Source of the DNA: Pogona vitticeps
Taxonomy: Eukaryota; Chordata; Lepidosauria; Squamata; Agamidae
Length of the DNA: 64,000 nucleotides
NCBI RefSeq assembly: GCF_051106095.1
Contig: NC_135785.1
Location: forward strand, 106,254,501 to 106,318,500
Direction of reading: 5' to 3'
Position numbers and translations under genes: made by a program
Part shown: in pieces, positions 44,598-55,671 of the stretch
Numbering within the stretch: the stretch's first letter is position 1
Layout of the letters: each line of letters opens with the position of its first letter
The notes under the pieces: generated by a model
What the model was told of the DNA's origin: nothing
Database searches by the model: none
The model's input: only the letters and a program-made list of their open reading frames with translations

Positions 44598-44864
44598 AGC
44601 CTGACCACCACTAGCAGCGTGCCAACGTCTCCCTCCCAACGAGGCTCGGTTCACCCCCCAATTCCCAATGAGGGAGCGCGGCTGCAGCCGCTTAGTTCAC
44701 CGCACAGCCTCCTCCTCGCGGGTTTTTTTTAAAAAAATTTTTTAGCCCCACTCGCCCCAATTGGCAATGCGCCGCACCCGCCGCGCGGTTTACCCCCCCA
44801 ACCTGTCCCCCCACACCCCGATCCCACCCCTCCGGCCCCCGCCAACCACCGCCGGGCCGATTCG

Positions 44865-45120
44865 GCGCTCCTCAGCAGCCCAGCGGCAGCCAGCCAGAGA
44901 AAGGAAGGCAAGATCCGGGCGACCTGGGGGTGGAGAGTGAGCGAGGGAGAGGGAAAGAAAAGGAGAACAGCTGATCGTCGGAGCCGCGGAGCGCTCCTCA
45001 GCAGCCCCGCGGCAGCCAGCCAGGGAAAAAACAGGCAAGATCCGGGCGACCTGGGGGGTGGAAAGTGAGCAATCGGGGAGGGAACAAGCAAAGGGGAACA
45101 ACAGCTGATTGTCGGAGCCG
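44865..45120 (-). repeat. ~126-bp tandem duplication in the Ngaro leader
   Basis: Two units start GCGCTCCTCAGCAGCC at 44865 and 44991. Both continue through GGCAGCCAGCCAG, GGCAAGATCCGGGCGACCTG and AACAGCTGATYGTCGGAGCC, with a few differences and a small length change. A third unit starts at about 45120 and quickly diverges. The CpG-rich units may be promoter modules; that is inference from position. Confidence 0.85.
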
Positions 45121-45277
45121 CGGCGCGGCCGAAAAGCCCCGCCGCCGCCCGCTCCGTCCCGGACCTCTCAGCCCCCTCTTCCCTTCGCACACAACAACAA
45201 ACCCTCGCCGACCACCACGTCCAAGAGCTCCGGCAGCACTCTCCTCCTCAAGTGCCTGCGCCAAAGAGCCCTTTGCG

Positions 45278-45312
45278 GCGAACCGACGCTATCTTAAATA
45301 GCGTCGGTTCGC
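45278..45312. other. 15-bp hairpin near the Ngaro 5' end
   Basis: The perfect inverted repeat GCGAACCGACGCTAT / ATAGCGTCGGTTCGC surrounds a 5-nt loop CTTAA, about 100 bp from the element's outer edge. It could mark a structured terminus. The function is unknown. Confidence 0.7.
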
Positions 45313-45415
45313 GTCATCTAGCCACGTGGGCCCCGTTGTCTGCGCTTCCGGCCCCGGGCAAGCAAACTCGCCGCGGCTTCCGAGGGCGTTGTCTCGCCCC
45401 TTCAGCGCGCGAACC

Positions 45416-45740
45416 CAAATATTTGAAAGGATGTCATGTTGAAGAGGGGACAGGTTTGTTTTCCAGGGCTCCAGAGACATGGACACGGAGCAATGGTTTC
45501 AAACTACAGGAAAAGAGATTCCATCTGAACATTAGGAAGAACTTCCTGGTAGTCAGAGCTGTCCGGCAGTGGAATAGACTACCTTGAACGGTGGTGGAGT
45601 CTCCTTCTTTGAAGGTTTTTAAGCAGAGGCTGGACGGCCATCCATTGGGAGTACTTTGGTGGATGTTCCCAAATGGCGGGGGGTTGGAGTAGATGGCCTC
45701 AGTGGTCTCTTCGAACTCTATGACTCTATCAGCTCTCTTT
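45416..45740 (+). mobile_element. CR1 LINE, downstream half (split by Ngaro)
   Basis: Continues the CR1 of 38703-39168: CAAATATTTGAAAGGATGTC, GGTTTCAAACTACAGGAAA, TTCCATCTGAACATTAGGAA, and a final AACTCTATGACTCTATC resembling the CR1 terminal repeat. Confidence 0.88.
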
Positions 45741-46754
45741 ATTTCAGTAACATCTGCTCCTCACAAATGGCTGCCTATCATAGGAGTAGAAGAATTTTAT
45801 TGACTCTTTACCTATCTGACTCCTTTTGTTTTGGTCTTCCTAGATCTTTTGTTTCAGCATTACTTTTGTTTTCCCAATAAGTGTCCCCCATCCCTTTTCA
45901 CCTTTGTAAACACCCAAAGGATTGAAGCAATGTCTGACACTTTGGAGAGCTCCAATTTCATTTGAGTGTCACTTTGGGCTTTCTTGTTTCACTTAAGATT
46001 GGTTCAGAAATGAACAAATAGCTCCATTTCTCTACATTTACCAAAGAATTTCCAAATCTGAAACTCATGCCTACTACCAACTTTCAGATGTTTCCTTAAA
46101 GATATCAAATAGTCACAGTAAAATCTACGGAATCCTCTTAATTTTAAGAGTCTTTGGAATCATTCTGAAATGTAGCATAGGGGTTCATGAGCAACGTACC
46201 ATGCTGAAACAATGGGTGTGTAAACAAATAAGTGGAATCAAACCTTGCTCATTTTATTGAAAATGTCCATTCTTATTTCACAGTTGCACATTATCTGCTG
46301 TATATAGAAATGATGGCTCTCATCATACATACAGACTGTATTTATGATGCTATAGCAGTGTACTAGCAACAACTGAACAGAATGGAATTAGAGCTGGAAA
46401 TATCCGAATCTAGATGCATTTTCTTCGATAGAAAGTTCAGCTAATTAGAGAAAAATAAATACAGAAAGCAGAGGAAAAGGAAATAATTTGCAGTAATGCA
46501 GAGGGGTTGGATGGCTGATGCTCTGGACCAGGAACGCCTAAAACTTTAGGATACAAAATGCAAAGTGTTCATTCACCCAGAGAACTGGTTATTAAAACAA
46601 GTGTTTTAACAGCAACGAACTTGAGGTAAGTCAAAGTCCAATAGTATACTCAAGAAGTGTGACACTGGAGAGTGATTCAAAATAACATTGGCTGGTAACA
46701 AAAAAAGTCAATCAGTATATGAATTAAATTCCATCCCTCTGCCTAATGCAAGTT
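45741..46754. other. Unassigned sequence
   Basis: No gene or recognised element. Confidence 0.4.
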
Positions 46755-47033
46755 TACCGTGTTTCCCTAAAAATAAGATAGGGTCTTCTATTAATTTTTG
46801 CTCAAAAAACACATTAGGGCTTGGTTTCAGGGGATTTTTTTTTTTTCATGTACAACAATCTACATTGATTCAAGTACAGTCATGTCATCTTCTTCTGGTG
46901 GCTATACGATGGTGGAGGTGGGCTTTCACTTAACTGGGGCTTATTTTGGGGTATGGCTTATGTTACAAGCATCCTGAAAAATCATACTAGGGTTTATTTT
47001 CAGGTTGGGTCTTATTTTCATGGAAACAGGGTA
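46755..47033 (+). mobile_element. Tc1/mariner-like MITE, copy 1
   Basis: Ends TACCGTGTTTCCCTAAAAAT and GTCTTATTTTCATGGAAACA (then GGGTA) are inverted repeats of a TGTTTCCCCGAAAATAAGAC-type terminus. An inverted relative lies at 51384-51653, sharing the central block with the Pu/Py run next to CATGTACAACAATCTAC. Confidence 0.8.
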
Positions 47034-47487
47034 TGAATTGTTCTGTCCGGCTAGGTTTACTCTAATACCTATTTTGGCATAGGATGGGGAGATGGGGAGT
47101 AAAATCCATTAACTGGTAAATGTCCTCTATAGGTATCTAACTAGGATTTCACAGATTCAAAATACTGGAGCTTTTAAAATAGCAGGGACAAGGAAGTTCT
47201 CGTAGCCACCATCCTTAGACTTCCCTATTCCTTGTGCACATAGATGCAATTCTCCTAGTACCTGGGCAAGCAGATATGAGTATGAATATTTTCAATAGTA
47301 ATCAGCTTTTGGGTGGTATTCCTGATGCAGTTTTGGGGTGACTTGATTTTGAATGAGCAAGGAATGCCCAATAGTTTTCTAGCATCCTGCTCCTGGTGGA
47401 GATGAAATCTTCCGCAATTGGTTTGTAGATAACAAATAACACTGCTATGTCAGTTTTTCAACTCTTCTTCAACAAGTAAGAATAGAG
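47034..47487. other. Unassigned sequence
   Basis: Nothing identifiable. Confidence 0.4.
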
Positions 47488-47549
47488 ACTGTCAGGCTGA
47501 ATATTTGAACTTTGTAGTGTTGTGAAGTTCAAATATTCAGCCTGACAGT
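47488..47549. other. Perfect 25-bp hairpin, 12-nt loop
   Basis: Arms 47488-47512 (ACTGTCAGGCTGAATATTTG + AACTT) and 47525-47549 are exact reverse complements. The loop is TGTAGTGTTGTG. The 62-nt fold resembles a short-hairpin or pre-miRNA shape. There is no flanking transposon signature, so a template-switch fold-back mutation or a tiny MITE are alternatives. Confidence 0.9.
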
Positions 47550-47784
47550 TCTGTGTATGCAGATCTGAGGGACCAATGTTTTAAACACTTAACAACTGAG
47601 AGCAAGAACAATTTCCTTTTACATAGAGTTTTATTTCCGCTAGCTGGCATAGACTACTATAGGACCACTAAATTATTTAAACAAGCCATGCAAAGATGGG
47701 ATGCATTGCCTGCTTCATAAGTTCTTCAGTTTTATCTCACATCTTGATACTTTTTTGAGCATGCTTATTTTATTATTTTATTTT

Positions 47785-48055
47785 TTGTTGTTTAGTCATT
47801 AAGTCATGTCCAACTCTTCATGACCCCATAGACCAGAGCACTCCAGGCCCTCCTGTCTTCCACTGACTCCCGGAGTTTGGTCAAATTTATGTTGGTAGCT
47901 TCGATGACACGGTCAAACCATCTTGTCCTAGGTCATCCCCTTCTCCTCTCACCTTCACACTTTCCCAACATCAGGGGCTTTTTCAGGGAGTCTTCTCTTC
48001 TCATGAGATGGCCAAAGTATTGGAGCTTCAGCTTCAGGATCTGTCCTTCCAGTGA
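47785..48055 (-). mobile_element. BovB LINE 3' end fragment
   Basis: About 270 bp equivalent to the last part of the 10.8-kb element: TTTAGTCATTAAGTCATGTC, GACCCCATAGACCAGAGCAC, CTCATGAGATGGCCAAAGTA and CTTCAGGATCTGTCCTTCCA. 5'-truncated. The 66-codon plus frame is antisense. Confidence 0.92.
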
Positions 48056-50301
48056 TTTTTTAAAATTTTATTACTAGTATTTTATTATTTTCTGTCTTTC
48101 CAATTGTTTATATGTACTTACATTAGATGCCAAATAATATTTTGAACACTAGTTTAACCCATGCTCTTGCATATAGCCTGATGAGATATAAAGCAATATT
48201 CTTGCCAATAAAAGTTTTATATAACAGTCTTCCAATGCTTACTAAAATGGGCTGCTAAAGTTTAAAATTTCAACAAGATTCCCCCCAACAAAAAACTAGA
48301 AGACAACTTTGTAATTGTATCATCATTTTATACAAACATAATAGAATACTAAATGTGACCTTTTGCCCTAGTGGAGCAAAAATAAGGTCTAAAAATAAGA
48401 TTGTGTTGGAGAAATACTACTATAACTCTATGAAGTTATGTCCTTTCCCCCTTTATAACTATGATGCAATTTTGCCACTGAAAAAGCTCCAGGTGGGCTG
48501 TGTTTTTGCATTTTCAGCACAAAAGTACACTGAAAATATATTATGAGCAAAATTTGATATTACTCTGCATCTACCTATTTTTGGGAAACATGCATTTTAT
48601 ACATGTTTCTCAGAGTGATTTTTTTTAACAGGCAAAGCATTTCTGAGTACAGGTTTTGAAGCAAGTGTTTTATGTACTCAAGTACTTTTCTGATTGAATA
48701 AATAATTTGTACGTACATATTTTGTAATGTGCACATTTTTGTGCATGCATAACTGAGATCACAGATTTTGTTTTGCTTTGGGGATAAGCTAGTTGCCTGC
48801 TTAGTTTGAGGAAGGACAATTATGGTAAACTTGCATTGAAATGCAAACAAAAAGGGAAAATGTTCTCATACATCCCACGCTGTGTGAAGAAAACAGTGAA
48901 CCTAAGAGATATAAATAGTCACTTTTACTTTAAGTGTGGCATCTGAATCCTGGGCTCCTACAGAAAGTCTCTGTAAGGGTTCTCAAAAGGTGAATACTAC
49001 CACCTTCTGTGTGATCAATTGCATTGCAGTTCAGCCGGGTAAATATGCTTTAAAGTTTCATTGGCAGATGGGTATTCCAGGTAGTGAAGGAGCAGAAATC
49101 TATTTTTGTCTATATCCTCTCCCACTGCTGCCTCTGTTTAGTGCTTTATTCCCACCAAGGTAGGTCTGCTACACTACCATTTTCTCTTGTTACAGTTTCT
49201 GTCTCCCTTCTGAATTTCCCAGACTAGTTGCCCCCATTAAACAGATCTGACTTAGTGAAATTGGGATGGTGTCACAATGCTAAAGAGATAGATAGATTTC
49301 AGAGCACAATGAGCATAAAAGAAGTCCTTGGAGAGTGGAAGTAATGCTACCTGTAGGAACTGGCCCATGGGCAGCAGTTTGGCATGAGCCATGAGCTAGA
49401 AGCTGTGGAACTATGACATTAGTCAGAAGAATGCAAAGAACAAGCCTATGAGCAAGACTAAGAAGCAATCTAGAAATCAAGACCACATAGCAAAGAACAA
49501 ACCACAGACAGTAAGCCAGGAGTCAGGAGTAAGGACCAAAGGACAATAAAAGCACACAGAACACAGCAGAGCTCAGATTGGTACACATTGGATGCTGTAA
49601 TGCATGGTGTCTCCTATTTGTTAGAAATAAACTACTACATTCTTGATTTTTTAAAACCAAAATATTTAACATATATCTTAAAATGAAAGGTCATGTTGCC
49701 CAAGCGAGGCTGGAGTAGGAAGCCAACATTTTCTATTTTGTGCCCAGCAAAATAATCCATCTGGATGGATAGGAGCCACCCCGAGCTTGAGGGTACTAAA
49801 ATATCTATGCAGAGGCAGCAACATGCAGTTCCAGAATCTCTTCAAGTCTCTAAAACTCATAACACATGGGTAATCACAGCCAGAGTTCACAAACTGAACT
49901 GAATGGTGTCAATAGTCTCAAAGATTTAGTTATATGTTCATATCTGCAAAAAAGTGATGTCACGAAGAGAAGAATGAAGGTCAATGTCGACAAGCACACA
50001 AAACATTTCTGAAAGGAAACAAGAAGAAAAAAAAGATTCAGCACTGAAGAAATAAAATATGTGCCAGAAACACCAACGAGCACTTTTTATTCAGTCTTTC
50101 CTAAAAATATGGTTTGATGTGAATAATTGTAAATAGGGTGATACAATTCTTTTCAAAACCTTTGGTTTATGACTCTCTGATATTCATATCATGCTTGCAT
50201 TGCCAGGAGGTAAAAAGAATGCTATGCTTAAAGGCAGCCTAAACGTTGACAACACCAATAGCAGCAGTCAAGATGGTCTACAGGATACCCTCTTTGCTTT
50301 G
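48056..50301. other. Unassigned sequence
   Basis: AT-rich with no recognised gene. Open frames reach only 91 codons and have no motif. Confidence 0.4.
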
Positions 50302-50427
50302 TACCATTCACAAAGTGACAAAAAGCAAGATAAAATTCTAGAAGCTGACTCCTTTTCTCATTAGTTGATCACCGCTCTCCCAACCATAAAACAGGTGTCA
50401 GGGCTGTTTTTCCACAAGTGTGAATGT
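50302..50427. mobile_element. MITE (TACCATTCACA type), copy 2
   Basis: Starts TACCATTCACAAAGTG and ends CACAAGTGTGAATG. It matches 28238-28372 in the same orientation, including AGAAGCTGACTC and GTCAGGGCTGTTTTTC. Confidence 0.75.
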
Positions 50428-50902
50428 GAAACCAATAAATCTTGCTGGTTTAGGGGGAAATCTCAGTGGGGAGTCTCAGTATGACAAAAGGTGAAAAATC
50501 ACCAAGAATGAGAAATGTTGTAAGTACTTGTCACATCCCTTGCAAAAATATTAAATTATTCCCTCCGTCAGAATATTGTTTGATTCCCGGATGAGATCAG
50601 CTCATAACTGGGGGACACCTCCTCTGAAATGCTGGGGTGAGACTCCCTGCCCCCATTCTAGCCCATGAGTTGTCCTAGTCTTGGAGAAACTGACAAGACA
50701 AATATTAAAATGATAAATAATTTGTGTGTGTGTTTGTGAATGTGTATGTGCGTTAAAATTTTCAAAATGGTAAATGGCAGAAAAGAAAAAAATGGGCTGA
50801 AGCAGATGTGTCAGAATATGCAAAGCGATATTAAATTTTCAGGCAGTTTTCCTCCTTCTGTCTGATCACTGAGCATCTCAGGTTTTGTTTGTTTTACAAA
50901 AT
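50428..50902. other. Unassigned; short (TG)n-rich patch
   Basis: A GTGTGTGTG patch lies near 50721. Nothing else is recognised. Confidence 0.4.
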
Positions 50903-51199
50903 TCACGGCGAGTTACTAAAAATATCTGGTGAAGCATCTGGATTGATTGCAGCTAATACAGCTGTATAGCAATCTAAGGCCCAAAGTGACCTCAGTTTTT
51001 TGAGTGGCCTGTTAATATTTAACAAGCCTCTTGGAGTTATTTCATTAGGATCCACTTCAGTGAACTCAAATTCCACATCCTTACCAACTCCTTCATTAAT
51101 TATGAATTTGTCCCAGGAAAGATGAGAATATAGTGTTATTTCCTCCCCTTCCCAAAGGAAATTGAACCTGATTATCAGTCTCAGAGTATAGGGCCCCAT
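50903..51199 (-). other. Unrecognised 98-codon open frame
   Basis: The frame encodes residues of balanced, protein-like composition (e.g. YSHLSWDKFIINEG, KDVEFEFTEVDPNEI, LWALDCYTAVLAAINPDA). It overlaps no repeat I recognise, and I know no family that matches. It could be a fragment of a processed pseudogene, an exon, or chance. No splice sites, promoter or neighbours support a gene. Confidence 0.25.
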
Positions 51200-51383
51200 G
51201 ATTCTGGTAATTTCAACACAGCATTCTGACTTTTTTGATTTTGCATATATAAATTAAGCCTCTGTTTCCTCTGAGCCGTACAGTCTGCCTTCCATACTTG
51301 AGGGAGATGACATTACTTTTTACTTGATTTCAGATTGCTGTAGCTAATTTGAGGACCAGCACCACAGCAGACATAACTATATA

Positions 51384-51653
51384 TACCCTGTTTCCCCGAA
51401 AATAAGACCCAACCTGAATATAAGCCCTAGTATGATTTTTCAGGATGCTCGTAATATAAACCCTACCCCAAAAATAAGCCCTAGTTAAGTGAAAGCCCAT
51501 CCTCCGCCACTGTACAGCAACCAGAAGATGACATAACTGTATTTGAATAAACGTAGATTGTTGTACATGAAAAAAAAATCCCCTGAAAATAAGCCCTAAT
51601 GCATTTTTGGAGCAAAAATTAATATAAGACCCTGTCTTATTTTTGGGGAAACA
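51384..51653 (-). mobile_element. Tc1/mariner-like MITE, copy 2 (inverted)
   Basis: Ends TACCCTGTTTCCCCGAAAAT and TCTTATTTTTGGGGAAACA. Its central GATTGTTGTACATG block runs opposite to the copy at 46755-47033, leaving two related elements in inverted orientation 4.35 kb apart. Confidence 0.82.
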
Positions 51654-51667
51654 AAAGTAATAATCTC

Positions 51668-51790
51668 TAATTGTAATTGTAGAACTGCAAAGCTGAAAGG
51701 GACCCTATAGATCATCATGTCCAGCCTCTGTAAGGAGTGGATTTCACAGTGTGTTTAGTACTCTGCTATTCCCAGGTCCTGTACAATCCT
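51668..51790 (-). mobile_element. CR1-type LINE 3' end scrap
   Basis: GTAGAACTGCAAAGCTGAAA followed by GGGACCCTATAGATCATCAT is the reverse of a CR1 3' end, as at 4589-4640. Confidence 0.5.
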
Positions 51791-54700
51791 CTTCCTCTTT
51801 GATTCCCTTCTGCATGAAAATTTGGTTTACAAGGGTAAGAAAATTGCATTTTGATAAAACACTAATGGGAAAAAAAGATCTGAGACACTGAGTTACCTAA
51901 CTGTGCCCTTTTTTTCTCTGCCTCTTTTGGGAGCATTTGTTCTTCCTTTTGGTTTTGGAACAAATAACGACCATCATTATGATTGTGTGGGCACTTCTGC
52001 AAACTGTAATTAGCATCAAGCCACAGCTTGTAACCATGATTAAAAAGCTTGTAGTCATGGTTAGAAGGTTTGTTCCAACTGCTTAGCATGCAAATGTACC
52101 AATATTAAGGAGAGAGATCAACATATTACACCTCTGGGCCAGAGCCCACACTTTTGTCCCTCCTCTGTCACCTTTATCTTAAAACAACAATAACATAAAC
52201 CCCTGCATTCATGGAGATCTCCTTTCCCTTGGATTTTGGATATACCTTTGTTTATTTTAGAAAGTACTGAATGAGGTCCAAGGAATCTGTGTGTACTACA
52301 AGGAGCTCAGAAGAAGGAAGAGCCTTAGGTCATCAAATGACCATCGATTGTTCTTAAGGATGCTTAGATTCTTTCTTGACCACATCTCATTGACTGATTG
52401 TAAGAAAAAATATATTCAGGCATTCAATGAAAGGGCTAATCTTTATAGGCAAGTAGAGGGAACTCCCCATCTTTCCTAGCTCTCATCTGTGGTGAGCTAA
52501 ATCTAAAGAGAAGGCCATTTTCTAAGCATGGAGTAGGTCTGCGTAGTGTGTAGAGCCCACACAGATAGAGATTGCTCTCCCCTTCAGATCTCACTCATCA
52601 CCTATGATAGGTAAGGTAGGTCAGGGGGCTACCAGGCTTCCTCTACTCACAGTTAAGAGCAACTCTTGTTACTGAATGCAAAAATAGGACTGAAGTCTAA
52701 TAAAAATACTGGTTTAATGTAAAACATCCCTATGCATGTTATAATCTTTGTTAGGACATTGGCAATATAACCATTTGCAGTGCCCTGTGACACTGTAGCA
52801 CTTCTGCTTTAGTGTTTTCTTTAAAATGGACTATTACAGTCCTAGAGTTTGCATTCTCCTTATGAATGCTTCATGGCTGCATCTATTGATGTCTACTGAC
52901 ACAAATTCTTCTACCATAATGTCTGCATGCAAAAAAGAAAATATAACAAATGTTATGTTATCCCCCTTTTCTTTCTCTTTCTTTCTCTCTCCCTCTCCCT
53001 CCCTCCCTCCCTTTCTTTCCTTCTTGAAAAGAATACCTCAGATACTTTTTCCTATTAATCTTGGAAAAAAGATACTGCTTTCCTTCAAAGTATTGATAGT
53101 TCAGGCCTGCACAAAACCATGATTCACTAACCTAAAGGCCTCCACCAGCCATTGTCTTCATCATCACCACCATCATAATTGTTCTTGCTATTGTTTGCAC
53201 TTACATGGTGTTTCATCAAAACTTCATAAAATGACATGTTTTCTTTAAATGCAGGGAAGGGGATAAGAAAGTGAGAGATGGAGTACTTAAAGGTGAAAGT
53301 GGGCAATCCTCCTGCCAATCATCCCCTGCCAAACCAGCAGTGAATTGACTAGTAAGCTACTTCATTATGAGGTACTGCTCATCATGGCTGCGTTTATGTG
53401 TACTGGAGTTTCTCTGTCCCTAACTTGATCATTGTCTCTCTCTCTCTATGTGCAGCTGGGTACCCACAACAAAAAGTTGTAGTGGCCTAAGAAGAGATCT
53501 TTTACACAGAATCTTAATTGGTACTTTTTAATTTACAAACCATATATTTTTCAAAATGTGGTGAGTTGTCCGAATACACAGAGAATTGCCTACCTTATTT
53601 CTCTGGGTAACATTTCTCTTCTTAATTGGTAAGAACTGGACTGCCCATCTTGGAGATCAGAAGACACGCAATTATTCTCATTGATGATACAGGGACCCAA
53701 GAGTCCCCTGGGATGGTTTAAAAAAAAGTACTGAAATCAGCCTAAGAAATCTGTCACCAAAGAGGATCAGAAAATGGTGCTACCCCTTCCACCATCAAAG
53801 TGCATGGTACCTTAAGTGAGTGATTTGTGTCGGTGAAACACAAGATCCAGGAGTAACTCTCCTGGCTCCCCAGCAGTAAAAACCCAGTAACACCAAATGA
53901 AATTACTAAAAATCTGCTTCTGTTCCACAATGCTGAAAATATGCTGCCTGAAGCTGTCTTTTCTTCTGCCTGACGGTACAGTCAGACCTGAATGAACATT
54001 CCCTCCCTCCTCCCAGCTAGTGATAATCACTTACAAAACAGGAGAATCAAAACCATTGGACTCTATTCAGGTATATAGCAGGGATTGGTCTTTTGTGCTT
54101 TGTGGGCAAGACTACTGTGTGACACTGAGTTCCTGGTGCCCTCTACCTTGAACTGTATGGCCTGCCTACCCACCTCTGTTCCTCCATCATGGATCTTTCC
54201 CCCCCCCTTGATTTTTTTTGGGGGGGGGATTTTCCCCATTTCTTTGGATTAGTTTTGCTACTAATTGGGTGGGGGGGATTTTTTTTTGTCATTATTTGTA
54301 TTTTCCTCCTTTCCTTTCTTGGATTAATTTCACTGCCTGGCCCTAGTTTGCCTTCTAATGCTTGCTAGGTTCAAAGATGAGGAGACATCAACGGGGGGGG
54401 GGGGGGGCTATAACAAGCTATAACAAGCAATCAAGATAAGTTTGACACTTGAAAGAAGAACACATTCTGGGTATCAGTGAAAATTGCAAGACAATCTGGA
54501 GTAAGGAGAAGTGAAAACTAAAATGGCAGCATGTGGACATCTGTAGAGTGCTATCCATGCCACAGTTATACTGGAAATGCAACCATCTGAGCAATAATCA
54601 TGACTTTCTTGCTTCTCATTATGGTTGTATATAACTGTTAAAAATTCAAGAAAGGAAACACCTCTTCTTTCAGATTTGTATATCAAAGGAAAAATGGAAA

Positions 54701-55203
54701 TTCTCTTTTTCTGGTTTGAAATTCTTATCTTGCAGCTTTTAAAGATATGATGTATGAAGGTATGAGGTAAAGAGATCTAGGCTTGGTCAGGTATCAAGGC
54801 AAAATATAAGAGCAAAAATTGTTTCATAATATCAAAGAATTTTGAGCTGAAGAGAAATGTTGAACCAGATTTATTACACACCAATTCTCTTCAAATAGAG
54901 TTGAATTCTATTAGGGATTATGAAAAAATTGGAGAGATAAACAATAGAATCCTATGTGCACTTAACAGTGTGATCCTAAGCATTTCTATTTGGGCACGTC
55001 CCATTTAATTAACCAAGTCTTACTCCTTGGAAAGTGTGTATTATAGACCTATAGCCTTATTTGAGAATATGTTTTCTGAACAGAGTGGAACTTTCTTCCA
55101 AGTAAGTATGCTTAGCTTCCTCTCACTGGAACTCAAAAATAAGGCACAAATCAAATATGACACTAAGAATGTTAGCTGATTCCCTTCATATCTCTTAGCA
55201 CAA
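51791..55203. other. Unassigned; low-complexity patches
   Basis: Patches of (CTTT)/(CCCT) at about 52970-53012, T/G-rich runs at 54200-54300 and a G16 run near 54391-54407. No gene is recognised; open frames have at most about 100 codons without motifs. Confidence 0.4.
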
Positions 55204-55219
55204 AAAAAGAAAAAAGAAA

Positions 55220-55335
<116 letters not shown>

Positions 55336-55671
55336 ATACTTACATCTATTAATGGAGAAAGAGTCCAACTGTGTTACTAGACACCGTAGCTCTAAGAAGA
55401 CTCTGTGATCAGCAGAAACAATAGACCTTTGTGTACAAGATGCCCAAGATAAACACTAGGGGGCTATGTCACCTTCATCCTTTGCTTGTGAGATATACAG
55501 AGACTTCTTGCAGGTTACTGTTGCAAACAGAACATGGGGTTGATCCAACAGAACAGTTCTTATGTTCTTTACATAGTAGCATGTGAGAACTGCTGTGGCA
55601 CACTGATTAGAGTATCTGGCTTATAATCAATGACAGCTGCACACATATAGCCCTGGGCTAGTGGGTCAATT
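55336..55671. other. Unassigned sequence
   Basis: The 55583-55670 part (CACTGATTAGAGTATCTGGC, TGGGTCAATTCC) has a faint tRNA-SINE look, but no complete B box or ends are visible. Confidence 0.3.

Larger units (their letters stand above)
39169..45415 (-). mobile_element. Ngaro (DIRS-order tyrosine-recombinase) retrotransposon
   Basis: This ~6.25-kb element lies on the minus strand inside a CR1. Parts in order from its 5' side: a CpG-rich leader (45415 to about 44240) with a ~126-bp tandem duplication; a gag-like frame; a reverse transcriptase-RNase H frame; a tyrosine recombinase frame; an SGNH-hydrolase frame; and a short 3' region with an AATAAA near 39235. The presence of a recombinase instead of a DDE integrase, the absence of LTRs and the SGNH gene identify Ngaro. 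No target duplication is seen, as expected for recombinase-based insertion. All four frames are long, so it looks nearly whole and young, with perhaps one questionable site. I could not recognise split direct repeats at its ends by eye. Confidence 0.9.

Noticed and set aside
44600-45400. CpG-island-like host promoter
   Set aside because: The CpG-rich stretch lies inside the boundaries of the Ngaro element, directly upstream of its gag-like gene, and no host gene adjoins it.
49300-49560. Relative of the LTR-like insert at 57.8 kb (AGGAGTCAGGAGTAAGGACC phrases)
   Set aside because: Resemblance is limited to low-information purine-rich phrases; I could not extend it.
55583-55670. tRNA-SINE or tRNA gene just upstream of the BovB
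   Set aside because: There is a faint A-box-like phrase and TGGGTCAATTCC, but no proper B box, acceptor pairing or boundaries.
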